Source of the DNA: a virus
Strand: one strand, 5' to 3'
Length of the DNA stretch: 25,563 nucleotides
IMG/VR virus record: IMGVR_UViG_3300026116_000091
Span: 1 to 25,563 of that record
Shown: in pieces, positions 1 through 9,140 of the stretch
Layout of the letters: each line of letters opens with the position of its first letter
How positions within the stretch are numbered: position 1 is the stretch's first letter
Notes under the pieces: generated by a model
What the model was told of the DNA's origin: nothing
The model's database searches: none
Seen by the model: the letters and a program-made list of their open reading frames with translations, nothing else
Translations under genes and position numbers: made by a program

Positions 1-1273
1 CCGCATCTCTTAAGGCTTGGTATTTCGCATTGATATCTTTCGTCAATACCGCATCTTTGGCCTGATAGGCTTTGACCAATGCTTCGCCGTTTTCCACATG
101 ATCTAGCGCAGTCGCATTGGGAGCCGCCCGCTCTCTAATGGCATTGATGTTGGATATCAGGTCCTGATTTTGCCGATTGAATAAATCAGCCAGTTCCGGT
201 TGTTTTCCCCGCAGGTTAAATTCATCGGAGAGTTTATGAATATTCCCCGTAGCCTGCCCCTCAGAGAGTTGCATTTGGACGGGCAGAGAATCGGCTTCGA
301 GATGCCTTTGCAGTGCAGTGGGGTCTACAGCATCTCCGGCCTTTTCCACGACTTGTTTCAATTGAGGGGAGGCATTTTCCAACGAAATTTCAGGGGCCTT
401 CTCTACCGGAGTTGTAACTTGTTCAGGAATGGGTTGTTGGCCTCTTAACATTTGGGGTGTGATTTCGGTCGAAGGGGTATTACCTCGATCAACCAATTGC
501 TGAAACCGCCCTTTCATCCCCTGTATAGAGCCTTGTCGGGCAACATCCGCCCCAACCTGCAAAGCCCCTTTCGTCTGATCCAGAAGCTCGGCGCCCCCTT
601 CAATAGCCTTTCCGGCCGTTTGAAAGGGATGGCGAATGGTTTGGGCTCCCCCCTTGATAATTGAAGGTGCAACGGCGGGCGCGAAATCCCCAGCCAGGTC
701 TTGAAAGGCCGGCGAAAAGCCCAGCTTCCCAGCCACCCACTTACCGGCCTCAACAACCGGTTCAAAGACCGTCCCAGCGACCTGGGCCAATCCTTTGCCG
801 GCTTCAGTCTGGGGTTGGTATCCGCCCTCCGTAAATGTCTTTTGGGCAGATTGCTGGGCTTCCTCTGGAGTATCCCCCCCCATCTCATAAAGCGCCCCTA
901 TGCCCTTCTGTGCGAGGGAAACGGGGCCGCTGATAACGCGCTCTGAAGTCGTTTTGGCTTGTTCGGGCGATTGACCGGAAAGATATGCGCCTTCTGCCAC
1001 CCCATGTTTAATCAGGGTCAGGGGCAATCCGGTAACGGCATTCGCAACGATTTCCCCCACGGCTTTTGGGGCGCTGAGAAGGCTATTTTCGGTATCGATC
1101 CCGGTTTGAAATCGAGAAGCCCCTTGTGCCAACCGGGTCAGGAATTTAGGCTTGGTTTGGTCGGGAAGATTCTGAGTCGATGCCGGAACCGAATCCCAGT
1201 CGCTAACCAATGAACTGGATTGGGCCTGACTTGGATTTCCGGGAATCTTGTCCCACTCTTCGGCCAGACTCAT
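1..1273 (-). CDS. Large internal virion / DNA-ejection-type protein, N-terminal part (cut by left edge)
   Basis: An open frame of 424 codons runs from an ATG at 1273 through the left edge with no stop, so this is the N-terminal part of a larger protein. The start forms an ATGA overlap with the stop of the gene before it. The N-terminus has two W-x-x-I/V-P motifs (EEWDKIPG, SDWDSVPA). Next come Ala/Gly-rich stretches that could be membrane-active (roughly residues 70-110 and 160-210), then a polar helical region containing LSEGQATG, NLRGKQPELA and INAIRERAAPN. That last block resembles, from memory, a family of very large podophage virion proteins thought to enter the cell with the DNA. It is the third ejection-type gene in a row, like gp7/gp20/gp16 of P22, though I see no direct homology to those. 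Any C-terminal lytic domain would be outside the window. Confidence 0.75.
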   Translation of the reverse strand, partial: MSLAEEWDKIPGNPSQAQSSSLVSDWDSVPASTQNLPDQTKPKFLTRLAQGASRFQTGIDTENSLLSAPKAVGEIVANAVTGLPLTLIKHGVAEGAYLSGQSPEQAKTTSERVISGPVSLAQKGIGALYEMGGDTPEEAQQSAQKTFTEGGYQPQTEAGKGLAQVAGTVFEPVVEAGKWVAGKLGFSPAFQDLAGDFAPAVAPSIIKGGAQTIRHPFQTAGKAIEGGAELLDQTKGALQVGADVARQGSIQGMKGRFQQLVDRGNTPSTEITPQMLRGQQPIPEQVTTPVEKAPEISLENASPQLKQVVEKAGDAVDPTALQRHLEADSLPVQMQLSEGQATGNIHKLSDEFNLRGKQPELADLFNRQNQDLISNINAIRERAAPNATALDHVENGEALVKAYQAKDAVLTKDINAKYQALRDA

Positions 1274-2616
1274 TTCACCAATCCCAACGATTCAGCTTGT
1301 TGCAAGGAGGCTCTAAATTGCTGTTGTTCCGCGGGCGTCATGGCAGATTTCATTTCAGCTTTATCTTTCAGCGTCATGTTCTTTAATTGCCAGATACGAG
1401 GGTCGGCCAGCTGGTTGAATTGCTGAAGTTTTTGTACATAGACTTCTGGATTATTTTTGTACTGACCTAAATAATTTTGTTTGGCTAAGCTCATCTGATG
1501 GATAGACATCACTTGATCAGCTGCTTTCCGAATAGCTTCGGGGTTCATATGAGCATTGGGGTTTGCCGCTTCGGCCAGTGTGCGGGCTAGGTTTGTATCT
1601 CCTCCTGCAAGCGCGAGCATGTTGGCGTTTTTAGCCAACAAATCTGTATCTGATTTGATATCCCCCTCAGACAATCCCGTAATACGAGAAAGATCAGAAG
1701 CCCAGCTGGCTGCGTTAAACGCTCCACCAATACCGGTCGCTGCGCCATGAGCGTATTTCTTGATGTTCTGCAGAATAGAGATTGAATTCTGAGCGTTCGC
1801 CGCATTGGCTTGGGTATCGGCAAAATCTTTGTTGGCGACCTGAACGGTACCACCCACGTTCTCAGGCTCTCCCAAGGCGGGAGCCGATTGAACACCTTTT
1901 CCACCCGGACCCATGATGTAAGGGGCGCGTGCATTGGGGTCGTAGGCTTGAGTACCCACGGGGATTTGATTCACTGCAGCCGTCCCAGGAATTGGGCCCC
2001 CCATTTGAGTGGCTGCGAGGGGATTGGTATTGACGCCATACTGAACTTGGCCGGTATTGATTTGCGGGCCACTGGGTTGCAGCACGCTGGCCTGACCCCC
2101 ACCGGTCAAACCCTGTCTCAACATATTCACCAGCATGGGTTGCACGGCTTTAGGATTATTATCAGCCAACTGCTTCAGGGGCATGATAGAGGCTTCAACA
2201 TCCTTTGGATCCGCACCATATTGCAATGCATTTTGCGCAGCCGCATCCAATGCCGCATGAATGCCTTTTACATCGCCGGTACGGATAGATTCATCCCCAA
2301 TCAGCCCTGTAATTTGATCGACGGTTTTCTGATGGAGCGCATTGGTTAAATCGTATTGCGCCCGTTGTGCGCCTGTCTGTGCAGTTTGTGTAACGGCTTG
2401 TTGTTGGGCTATGACCGGTTGTTGGGTTTGCTCGGCGACGTTCGCAGCCGCTTCTGCACTGCGCGCCTCAGCCTTTCGTTGTGCAATATCCGAGGCCAGT
2501 GTCGCCCGTCCACGCTGCACGTTTAATATTGAACCTGCGGTATTCGCAATATCCGAAAGCCGGCTTAATGGACGCGGTTGTTCAGCCTGCAGAGAAATGG
2601 ACGGATCGATAGCCAT
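1270..2616 (-). CDS. Putative phage ejection / internal virion protein (448 aa)
   Basis: A 448-residue protein rich in Ala, Gln and Asn. The first 130 residues look helical and coiled-coil-prone (Ala/Gln repeats such as QQPVIAQQQAV). A low-complexity middle has many Pro, Gly and Gln, and the C-terminal half is helical (from about 255) and ends in a Gln-rich helix, AEQQQFRASLQQAES. There is no signal peptide or enzyme motif. The ATG overlaps the previous stop by one base (TAATG) and its own stop overlaps the next start (ATGA), so translation of the three genes is probably coupled. Composition, position after the tail genes and flanking ejection-type genes fit a protein packaged in the head and released with DNA. 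I do not recognise a specific named family. Confidence 0.65.
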   Translation of the reverse strand: MAIDPSISLQAEQPRPLSRLSDIANTAGSILNVQRGRATLASDIAQRKAEARSAEAAANVAEQTQQPVIAQQQAVTQTAQTGAQRAQYDLTNALHQKTVDQITGLIGDESIRTGDVKGIHAALDAAAQNALQYGADPKDVEASIMPLKQLADNNPKAVQPMLVNMLRQGLTGGGQASVLQPSGPQINTGQVQYGVNTNPLAATQMGGPIPGTAAVNQIPVGTQAYDPNARAPYIMGPGGKGVQSAPALGEPENVGGTVQVANKDFADTQANAANAQNSISILQNIKKYAHGAATGIGGAFNAASWASDLSRITGLSEGDIKSDTDLLAKNANMLALAGGDTNLARTLAEAANPNAHMNPEAIRKAADQVMSIHQMSLAKQNYLGQYKNNPEVYVQKLQQFNQLADPRIWQLKNMTLKDKAEMKSAMTPAEQQQFRASLQQAESLGLVK

Positions 2617-3542
2617 TATGCGGTTTTCCCAAAGAGTTTATACATTGTATAAGCATCACTGATGTTCCCGAGGCTATTTCCGTATGCATTGGCCTGACCC
2701 ACGGTCCCCGCTGCTTGTGCAGCGGCGCCAGAGGTCAGATAATTATTTGCTGCCGCCGTGGATGCCATTCCTGCGTTAGCCGTTGATTGGTTGGCCGTCT
2801 GGCCCAATCCGGCAATGCTGGCCAATCTATTGAATATATTGCTTTGGTTAGAATTGTAGTTCTGATATGCCTGTTGGTAAGCGTTCTGCGCATAATTCTG
2901 AGCAAATGTATTCAGGCCTTGAAGAGCATTTCCGCTGACCAATCCACCGGTTGCATTGGCTTGGTTGCGAGCCTGCCCCAATCCTTGGTCCAACATGAAT
3001 TGATAATTGGGCGCTAAATTGGCATTGAGATCATTGGCATTGAATGCATGGGAAAACTGTCCAAACCCTTCTTCAGAGCCTGATGTCTGTGGCAATTGAA
3101 TACCACTGGTAATGCCCTCACCACCTCCGGCCTGAACGACACTATTTTCAATATTCTGAAGTGCTTCCGAATCGTTAGATCCATAACCACCATTCAAATA
3201 TTTATCGTAGGCATTCTGTGCCCATTGATCGCCACCTGAACGGGATAGAATGGGTGCAATCGCAGAGGAGGATTGCATTTTGCGAAAATCGTCTAGTGTC
3301 AGATTTTGGCCGGTTTTAGGAGTATTGACTCCAAATCCAGAGAGAATTTTGTTTAACGCCGTATATCCGGCCGAACGATAAGGAGCTTGTTGTTCATTAA
3401 CGGTGTAGAACTGCTGAAGTGATGCATCAGCGGCTCTATTTGCAGCTTTGGATTGCGAATTTGCAGCCGATTTTGCGGCATTCGCTGACAGCGCTCCGCC
3501 AACTAACGCCGTTCCGCCTACAATCGCAGCAGTAGCACCCAT
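2616..3542 (-). CDS. Putative phage DNA transfer (ejection) protein (308 aa)
   Basis: The N-terminus is a Gly/Ala-rich hydrophobic segment (residues 1-25, GATAAIVGGTALVGGALSA), followed by Asn/Gln/Ala-rich helices with little complexity. It resembles the phage DNA-transfer proteins that follow tail genes in many podophages, which also start with a glycine-zipper-like segment and continue with QQ/NQA-rich helices. The segment RSAGYTALNKILSGFG after the N-terminal domain is typical of these. Such proteins are thought to leave the capsid and help make a channel across the periplasm. An AGGG ribosome site lies 6-7 nt before the ATG. The gene starts 3 nt after the acetyltransferase stop and overlaps the next gene by one base. 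The ejection role is inferred from family resemblance and position. Confidence 0.7.
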   Translation of the reverse strand: MGATAAIVGGTALVGGALSANAAKSAANSQSKAANRAADASLQQFYTVNEQQAPYRSAGYTALNKILSGFGVNTPKTGQNLTLDDFRKMQSSSAIAPILSRSGGDQWAQNAYDKYLNGGYGSNDSEALQNIENSVVQAGGGEGITSGIQLPQTSGSEEGFGQFSHAFNANDLNANLAPNYQFMLDQGLGQARNQANATGGLVSGNALQGLNTFAQNYAQNAYQQAYQNYNSNQSNIFNRLASIAGLGQTANQSTANAGMASTAAANNYLTSGAAAQAAGTVGQANAYGNSLGNISDAYTMYKLFGKTA

Positions 3543-3545
3543 GAT

Positions 3546-4001
3546 TCACCCTAAAATTTTGGTATAAATACGCTCAAACGGCTTGTAATCCATACGCTCT
3601 AAAATAACACCCCAATCATTTGCTAATTTCACATTCTGCATGACTCGCTGTACACCGAGACGTTTTAGTTCTTCTTCAGCTGTTTTCATGATGCGTATAC
3701 CCAAAGTACCCTGACGGTATTCGGGGGCGAGATATAGAATGTCGGATAGTGCGGTTTTGCTACTCTTGTAATGCAAATGATTGTTGATAATGTAAACCTG
3801 ATATCCAATTAGCTCTGAATCATTACGAGCCGCGGTAACGCTTAACATTCCCGCATCAGACATAAGCTGATAACGATCCCAATCAGGCTCTAGTGCAATT
3901 AGATCCTTGTTGTGCGCAATTTCTTCCCAATGTCTTATGCATAAAACAGCCAAATCCGGTTGAACGAATCTCCAATCCTCAATTTGAATTGAGATGCTCA
4001 T
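3546..4001 (-). CDS. GNAT-family N-acetyltransferase
   Basis: A 151-residue protein with the GNAT layout: a beta strand ending DILYLAPEYR (88-96), then the acetyl-CoA pyrophosphate loop R96-Q97-G98-T99-L100-G101, which matches the R/Q-x-x-G-x-G/A motif A. A helix follows (IRIMKTAEEELKRLGV), then a strand and the C-terminal NDWGVILERMDYKPFERIYTK segment typical of the fold. Substrate cannot be read from sequence. The gene lies inside the virion module, coupled by ATGA to the fibre-like gene upstream. GNAT genes recur at this place in other podophage structural clusters, with roles proposed in modifying a virion or host protein. It could also be a passenger (moron) gene with a host-directed function. 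Confidence 0.85.
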   Translation of the reverse strand: MSISIQIEDWRFVQPDLAVLCIRHWEEIAHNKDLIALEPDWDRYQLMSDAGMLSVTAARNDSELIGYQVYIINNHLHYKSSKTALSDILYLAPEYRQGTLGIRIMKTAEEELKRLGVQRVMQNVKLANDWGVILERMDYKPFERIYTKILG

Positions 4002-4810
4002 ACCGCAATCCCGTCGTTAATCAATGCGGTTCTGATTTGATTCAGGAGCGCCTTGATATCGTTAAGCATGGTTTGCTCTGTCGCCGTGTAAGTGGCCCCA
4101 GCGGTTCCGGCTATAGCACCGTTTACAGCTGCACTGGTCTGCGCTGTCTTGCCATTACATCCGAAAGCACCCGTTGCCGTTACAGTGGTTCCTTTCACCG
4201 TTGAGGCAGTCGTAGCCCCCAGAGGCGTGCCATCAATCGCGCCACCGGTAATTGCAACGTTGTTAGCATTTTGTGTACTGATCGTCCCGAGCCCAGAAAC
4301 CTGTGTGTTGGCAATTGCAATGGGTTGATCTGAGGAACTGGTAACTAACCCCTTGCCGTTAACAGTGAAGGACGCCGTGCGCGAAGCCGTGCCGTAGGAT
4401 CCCGGCGTTCCATTGACTGTCGCCAACGTTAAAACGGTTGTTCCGCTCGTAGATGTAGCATCACCGGTGAATCCAGGCATCCGTAGGTCTGATAGAATCC
4501 CGCTTGTAATCTTTGAGGTATCAATTCCTGTGATCCCAATACTGATAGACCCGGGTCCGAAAGTAATCGAAAGGCCATCAGCAATAGAGATGAATCCCAG
4601 CGAATAAACACCACCGCTCCCTATTAATATTTCCCCATCGGATGGGCTGGTTCCTAACCCTGTCCCCCCTGAAGAAACATCAATGACACCTTGAATGACC
4701 AAGCTAATAAATTGAGGATTTAGCAACCACTGTTGCCATTCCCGAGTAATACGCCCTGTTTTTTGATCGACAAACGGTGATTGGGGAAACTTAATCGCTG
4801 GAACGCTCAT
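3998..4810 (-). CDS. Tail/head fibre-like virion protein (270 aa)
   Basis: The N-terminus carries a motif common at the start of phage fibre proteins: a Pro-rich segment, then FVDQKTGRITREWQQWL (14-30). The middle (about 45-235) is Gly/Ser/Thr/Ala-rich with beta-repeat character, including GTISTQNANNVAITGG and IDGTPLGATTAST, phrases that recur in shafts of phage fibres. It ends in a short heptad-like helix (MLNDIKALLNQIRTALIND), a probable trimerisation coil. Coupled by TAATG to the gp10-like gene and by ATGA to the acetyltransferase gene. By position it could serve as the appendage or needle attached to the tail hub, in place of P22 gp26, which I do not find. Receptor specificity cannot be read from the sequence. 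Confidence 0.7.
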   Translation of the reverse strand: MSVPAIKFPQSPFVDQKTGRITREWQQWLLNPQFISLVIQGVIDVSSGGTGLGTSPSDGEILIGSGGVYSLGFISIADGLSITFGPGSISIGITGIDTSKITSGILSDLRMPGFTGDATSTSGTTVLTLATVNGTPGSYGTASRTASFTVNGKGLVTSSSDQPIAIANTQVSGLGTISTQNANNVAITGGAIDGTPLGATTASTVKGTTVTATGAFGCNGKTAQTSAAVNGAIAGTAGATYTATEQTMLNDIKALLNQIRTALINDGIAV

Positions 4811-6261
4811 TAAGTCCCACCTACATCTGCATTCAAGTTGGCTGAAACGATGACGGGATTCACAGGATCGGTGATTACAACTTCATAAATGCGATCCCGG
4901 GCCCATCCCAGCCGCCGCCAAATAGCTCTGTTCTTATATTGACCTTGTTTTCCGATAGAAACCCAATGCTCCCCAGACCACGTAGAACCGCCATCATTGG
5001 ACCATCTCAGCATGGCTTGGGGGTTGTACCCCTGCCCCGTACTGAGACCCACGCCGGGCTGGAATTGAAGCTGTAAGTCGCTGTGGTAAACACGTTGGAA
5101 ATCACTGACCAAATGCGGACAACGACGCATACGGCGAATCACATTTCCGTCATCGGTATAAAGATCGGGTTCCAATGAATAGAGTTTGCCGTTCTCAAAA
5201 TCGCCGACAATCGGTATGTCGTTGAAGAATGCATAACAATTCGCACGATGGCGTTGATAAGCGCCATTCTTCCAATAGCGCCATTTATGCCAAAATTTTG
5301 TGGAGGCGTCATAAACCCAGGTTTTATTCGCGGAGGGGAATGTTACCACCCAGAATTCATGACCGCGGACTTGGTAGGTAAATCCAATCGCATCCGAAAT
5401 ATCATCATCCTGTAAGTCATTCTCCACGGCACTCGTTGAGATTCGTTCGGCTTGATAGCCATTCATTTGCAAGGCGACGGATTGCCCCCGTCTGTTACGT
5501 GAGACAAAAGCGAACGAATTACCCAATCTGGCGACCGAGAAAGGAGCCGCACACCCTGACTGGATCGAAGTACCCGGAACAATCTGGAAGGGAAACGGGA
5601 ATGACCCGACATCCACCCAGACTTCCGAATAAGACTCGCCCAATACCCAGACTTCACGGTGATCACATATCAATGCCTTGGTATGACTGGGATCTCCCAG
5701 CATGGAGGTAAAACTTAACGGCTGCGTCGTTGTTGATAGCGCATCGGAAGCCGCCCATTGATTCGAATCGGGACGGTTATAAACGAAATAATTATCGACT
5801 ATCCCGACGGTTATGCCGCCCTGAAAAGCCCCCTCACTGGCCGGTAGAGCCGTGAATACGCCGGTATTCAATATATAAGAATATCGATTGGCGCCATCGA
5901 CAATATAAACAGCTATTCCGTTATCCGAGATAGAGACAGGACCGGCCGTCGATGACAGCGTTCCAATAATTACTGCATTAAAATGAGTGTCTATCTTGTA
6001 GACCGTATCGACGGAAACAGCGATCAGATAAATACCGCCAGTGACCGTCCACAATCCGCGCACGGGACCAGTGGTCAGTTGACAGCGAGTCAAAAGGCCT
6101 GGTGTTGGATAGAGCGTGAAATCTCCGCGATCAGCAGGGCCGAAGGGGGTTTTGCCTTCCTTGCGGGGGTCGTCTTCGACAAACCAATTGATAAGCTCTT
6201 GATCGTCTTGGTAGATGGAAGGCGCGGTATAGGCATCCCCCACGAACCCAAAATCTGGCAT
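4810..6261 (-). CDS. Packaged DNA stabilisation protein, P22 gp10-like
   Basis: A 483-residue protein, close to P22 gp10 (about 472). It has the family's N-terminus (GDAYTAPSIYQDDQELINWFVE), a TPGL motif near residue 54, many short beta strands typical of a propeller-like fold, VRGLWTVTGGIYLIAV near 67-82, a central HREVWVLGESYSEVW segment and a C-terminal region with DGGSTWS and a final beta strand. In P22, gp10 forms a hexameric ring below the gp4 ring, closes the portal and keeps packaged DNA in. The gene lies directly after the gp4-like gene, the same relative order as in P22. A GAGGG site precedes the ATG. I see no truncation. Confidence 0.88.
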   Translation of the reverse strand: MPDFGFVGDAYTAPSIYQDDQELINWFVEDDPRKEGKTPFGPADRGDFTLYPTPGLLTRCQLTTGPVRGLWTVTGGIYLIAVSVDTVYKIDTHFNAVIIGTLSSTAGPVSISDNGIAVYIVDGANRYSYILNTGVFTALPASEGAFQGGITVGIVDNYFVYNRPDSNQWAASDALSTTTQPLSFTSMLGDPSHTKALICDHREVWVLGESYSEVWVDVGSFPFPFQIVPGTSIQSGCAAPFSVARLGNSFAFVSRNRRGQSVALQMNGYQAERISTSAVENDLQDDDISDAIGFTYQVRGHEFWVVTFPSANKTWVYDASTKFWHKWRYWKNGAYQRHRANCYAFFNDIPIVGDFENGKLYSLEPDLYTDDGNVIRRMRRCPHLVSDFQRVYHSDLQLQFQPGVGLSTGQGYNPQAMLRWSNDGGSTWSGEHWVSIGKQGQYKNRAIWRRLGWARDRIYEVVITDPVNPVIVSANLNADVGGT

Positions 6262-6270
6262 GCCGAGCCC

Positions 6271-7221
6271 TCAATAAATAAAACCACCTGAATAAATCCA
6301 GGCGGCATCCACTTTTTTGTTGCGGACAATGTCGGTATCGAACATCGCAGGCGCCTGAGGATTCATATTGTTGCGCTTAATAACCCCGCGGCCCAGACGC
6401 GCTTGTTCATCTATCATGGCGGCTAGGATTTGATTGACCTTTCCGTATTCGGGCATCAGCAGTTTTGCCAGATTGAATCGAATAGCCAATTCATAACCCG
6501 GAGGAAGCTGGACGGTGTCGGAAATCGTTTGAAACTTCTGCAACAATGTATCGGTGAAGATATGCATCTCACCGGATGAAGGGTTTGGCCAATAGGTAAT
6601 CGTTCCCAACACTTCAGAGGGTTGATAGTACAACGCGCGAGGCCAAGGACCGGAAAGGGTTTTTAGCCCAATGATCTCGTATTGTTCCCTCTGAATAATG
6701 GAAACAGGGTAATCGATACCACCGGCTGTAGACGGTACGCGGACAAAGGCGGAATGAATGCGTTGCGGTCTTTCGTAATATCCCGTGATGGTCGTGCTGG
6801 CCACGGTTTGATTGATGTTGACCGTATAAGTGCCCAGCTCTGTAATATTCCCACCGGCTCCTGTGTTGAAGCTGACAATCTTGGTCCCTGCGGCAATACC
6901 AGAACCTGACAGGATTTGACCAACCGCTATTCCGCCATTCGTCAAAGACGTAATGGTTAGAATGTTATTGGTGATTGAACCCGTGAATTGAGTATTGATA
7001 GAGCCTGTTGGACCGACGGTGTATTGGTAAACATTACTGGTGAGTAAATGAATAATTTCGGTCGAATAGTAGACCATCAAATGTTCATTCGACCATTGAT
7101 CCAGCATCTGATTGAGCATCGCCAGACAGTCGCTGGCCGTTGCTGCATCAGGTGGTTCGCCCGCTTCCAATGCTCCAATGGTCCTGAGAGCCTGAGAGAT
7201 CAGGTCGATAGGCTGGGTCAT
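6271..7221 (-). CDS. Tail accessory factor / head completion protein, P22 gp4-like with beta insertion
   Basis: The N-terminal helical part ([17 protein letters not shown], then [16 protein letters not shown]) and the C-terminal part ([48 protein letters not shown]) match the P22 gp4-type tail accessory family, which binds the portal ring after packaging. P22 gp4 has 166 residues; this protein has 316. Much of the extra length is a Gly/Thr/Asn-rich beta segment at about residues 75-147 that splits the usual YTVGPTG...RPQRI junction. The start overlaps the stop of the SGNH hydrolase gene (ATGA). The family assignment is strong; the role of the insertion is unknown, perhaps a surface knob on the neck. 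Confidence 0.87.
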   Translation of the reverse strand: MTQPIDLISQALRTIGALEAGEPPDAATASDCLAMLNQMLDQWSNEHLMVYYSTEIIHLLTSNVYQYTVGPTGSINTQFTGSITNNILTITSLTNGGIAVGQILSGSGIAAGTKIVSFNTGAGGNITELGTYTVNINQTVASTTITGYYERPQRIHSAFVRVPSTAGGIDYPVSIIQREQYEIIGLKTLSGPWPRALYYQPSEVLGTITYWPNPSSGEMHIFTDTLLQKFQTISDTVQLPPGYELAIRFNLAKLLMPEYGKVNQILAAMIDEQARLGRGVIKRNNMNPQAPAMFDTDIVRNKKVDAAWIYSGGFIY

Positions 7222-8795
7222 GAGGTAACCAAGCGCAGGGCAGGCGCGCCGATGTTAATCACGCCAGAAGGGTTTGCTGCAAAAGTGGCTTTCCAGCGCA
7301 CAACTACAGAGGTCATTCCCGATGGAATGGTAAATGCTTTGGTCTGCAGTACCCAGTTGAAATCATCTGAACACGAGCCGGAACCGTTGTAATCCATCGC
7401 ACTGACGGTATAAGTAATACCACCGGCCGTAACTTCCACAAAAGCCGCGACATTGCGCAGATTTGCGATACTGGCGGTTCTCATACTGCAGGTGAAGATA
7501 AACTTCTCGCCCACACTCACCAGCGCATCGAGACTGTCGCATAACACATCGACGACACCGCTCGCAGCGCCGGACATGGTGATAACTAGATTATTCCCCA
7601 GCGTATCGCCATCCGCCGCAATAGTTCGTGCGGTCGTACTAAAAGCAGTCGTGGGTCCGGAACTATTGGTACAACTGTAATTCGCCGGCGCCGTACCGGT
7701 TGCCGTACCACCCACAGAGCCGCCAGTAGTCGTCAAAAACCCTGGGTTTCGTAATGCCTGCGTGGAAGTCGCATTGACACTGCGGTCGTCGGCGGAAGAA
7801 ATAAATCCCAGCCGATTGACGATATTTGGAAACATTAATTTGAGAGAGGGTGTGAAGGCGTTGTCAGTCATTCGACGCGCGCCCAGCGAATTAGGGTGCG
7901 TGCCATCAGTGGAATAACTGGCTATCCAGTCCCCCGTCGCACTCGTCGTATTCAGCGTTGCGCCTATAATATTCACCGCAATAACACCAGGTGTAGAACG
8001 TGCCAGCTGACTCAGCGCCGTATTGAGTGCCATCTCTTTAAGATCGTTGGCTTTCGGGGTAATAAAAAACAGGAAAACCGTGGCATTGATGGCCAAGGCT
8101 TTGTTGATCATCGACTGGATATTACCGAGGGTGCGGGTTTGCGAATAAGCAGCGGTATTAAGGTCGTTTCTCGCACAAGATCCAAGAATCACAATATCCG
8201 GATTCCAGGCAATCACATCCCGATCAAACCGAGCCAGCATCATCGTGGAACTCTGACCACTCCCTCCTGCATTGATCATGCGATCGATCGGATGCCCTAA
8301 TGTGGCATTGGCCATTTCGATAAAACTGCGGTCATTAACGCGCTCAGGCACCATGACTTGAATAGCTGCCGTGGCCCCTTGTTGGTCAGTCAATACCGTG
8401 GCGGTGCCCGATACCGACCGATCAGAGACGACTTGCGCGTTGTTTGCGTCGATGACAATGGCATTGGTGAAATAACCATTGAATCCGTCTTCAGTACATC
8501 CTGTGATAAAGACATCGCCACCCGGATAAATCCCGTGGTTGTTGTAGGCAATCGAAATGGTATTGCCATTCCCCTTTAGGGTTCCGGTGGTGGAGGTATA
8601 GTTTCCGCCCGCAACAATGCTATCCCCCATGGCAACAGCCAGCTTACCCGCATTGACCCCCGCAATACGTCCATTTAGGCCCATCGCAGTATGCGCATCG
8701 GCGTGGGCAGTTAATGCTGCCGAGGATGACAAATTGCTGGTAGTCAGCCCAAAGGTGTTGGTTGTGCTTTGCGAGTTCGGACCCGGATTGGACAT
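7218..8795 (-). CDS. Virion-module SGNH/GDSL-type hydrolase with C-terminal beta-sandwich domain
   Basis: A 525-residue protein with the SGNH blocks in order: block [13 protein letters not shown] with Ser59 as nucleophile; block [12 protein letters not shown] (Gly177/Gly178); block [13 protein letters not shown] (Asn210); block [12 protein letters not shown] with Asp297 and His300. This is the catalytic set of esterases or deacetylases acting on acylated sugars or similar substrates. A Ser/Thr/Gly-rich N-terminus (1-50) begins with MSNPGPN. Residues 345-525 form a separate beta-rich domain resembling a carbohydrate-binding jelly roll (ending [20 protein letters not shown]). There is no signal peptide, so it reaches its site in the virion or after lysis. 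It lies between the coat-region genes and gp4-like, an odd place for an enzyme. O-deacetylation of host surface polysaccharide is my inference. Confidence 0.85.
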   Translation of the reverse strand: MSNPGPNSQSTTNTFGLTTSNLSSSAALTAHADAHTAMGLNGRIAGVNAGKLAVAMGDSIVAGGNYTSTTGTLKGNGNTISIAYNNHGIYPGGDVFITGCTEDGFNGYFTNAIVIDANNAQVVSDRSVSGTATVLTDQQGATAAIQVMVPERVNDRSFIEMANATLGHPIDRMINAGGSGQSSTMMLARFDRDVIAWNPDIVILGSCARNDLNTAAYSQTRTLGNIQSMINKALAINATVFLFFITPKANDLKEMALNTALSQLARSTPGVIAVNIIGATLNTTSATGDWIASYSTDGTHPNSLGARRMTDNAFTPSLKLMFPNIVNRLGFISSADDRSVNATSTQALRNPGFLTTTGGSVGGTATGTAPANYSCTNSSGPTTAFSTTARTIAADGDTLGNNLVITMSGAASGVVDVLCDSLDALVSVGEKFIFTCSMRTASIANLRNVAAFVEVTAGGITYTVSAMDYNGSGSCSDDFNWVLQTKAFTIPSGMTSVVVRWKATFAANPSGVINIGAPALRLVTS

Positions 8796-8805
8796 GGAAT
8801 CAGTC

Positions 8806-9129
8806 TCAGTTCATTACCGTGGGCAGAGTTTGTTGGTTCGGACGCATAACGACGACGTAATACACCCCGGCTGCTGGAGTGGGAGTACCCGCAGTGGAGT
8901 TGCTGAAAATGATATTGAGGGTATTCAGTGCAGAGACTCGAGAATCCGCAATGCCAACACCCGCTGTTTGCGACCCCGAAAATTTAACAATAGCAATGTC
9001 GGTAGTCTGCAAACCGGGGATAGTGAACGTTTCGGAAGTGGTAGTAGAGGCGGTCAGAGCGGTCGGCGTCAGAGAAGGTGCCAGGACCATCATCGTCCCG
9101 ACATTGCCGCGCACAGCATCAGTCAACAT
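8806..9129 (-). CDS. Small beta-rich capsid-associated protein (possible decoration protein, 107 aa)
   Basis: A 107-residue protein with no signal peptide, predicted mostly beta. A central strand pattern TFTIPGLQTTDIAIVKFSG is followed by GVGIADSRVSALNTLNI and a C-terminal AGVYYVVVMRP strand. Small proteins with this pattern recur just after the coat gene in many tailed phages and may decorate or cement the capsid; I recall the pattern but cannot name a validated family. A GGAG ribosome site lies 7 nt before the ATG, immediately after the poly-U run of the terminator at 9141-9166. Expression therefore needs read-through of that terminator, or a start just after it. The next gene begins 10 nt after its stop. 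Confidence 0.65.
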   Translation of the reverse strand: MLTDAVRGNVGTMMVLAPSLTPTALTASTTTSETFTIPGLQTTDIAIVKFSGSQTAGVGIADSRVSALNTLNIIFSNSTAGTPTPAAGVYYVVVMRPNQQTLPTVMN

Positions 9130-9140
9130 GATTGATCTCC

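Noticed and set aside
514-888. 124-codon minus-strand ORF
   Set aside because: Out-of-frame shadow inside the large ejection gene, Arg/Pro-rich and without motifs.
1810-2349. 179-codon plus-strand ORF
   Set aside because: Antisense shadow of the 448-aa gene; no ribosome site or motif.
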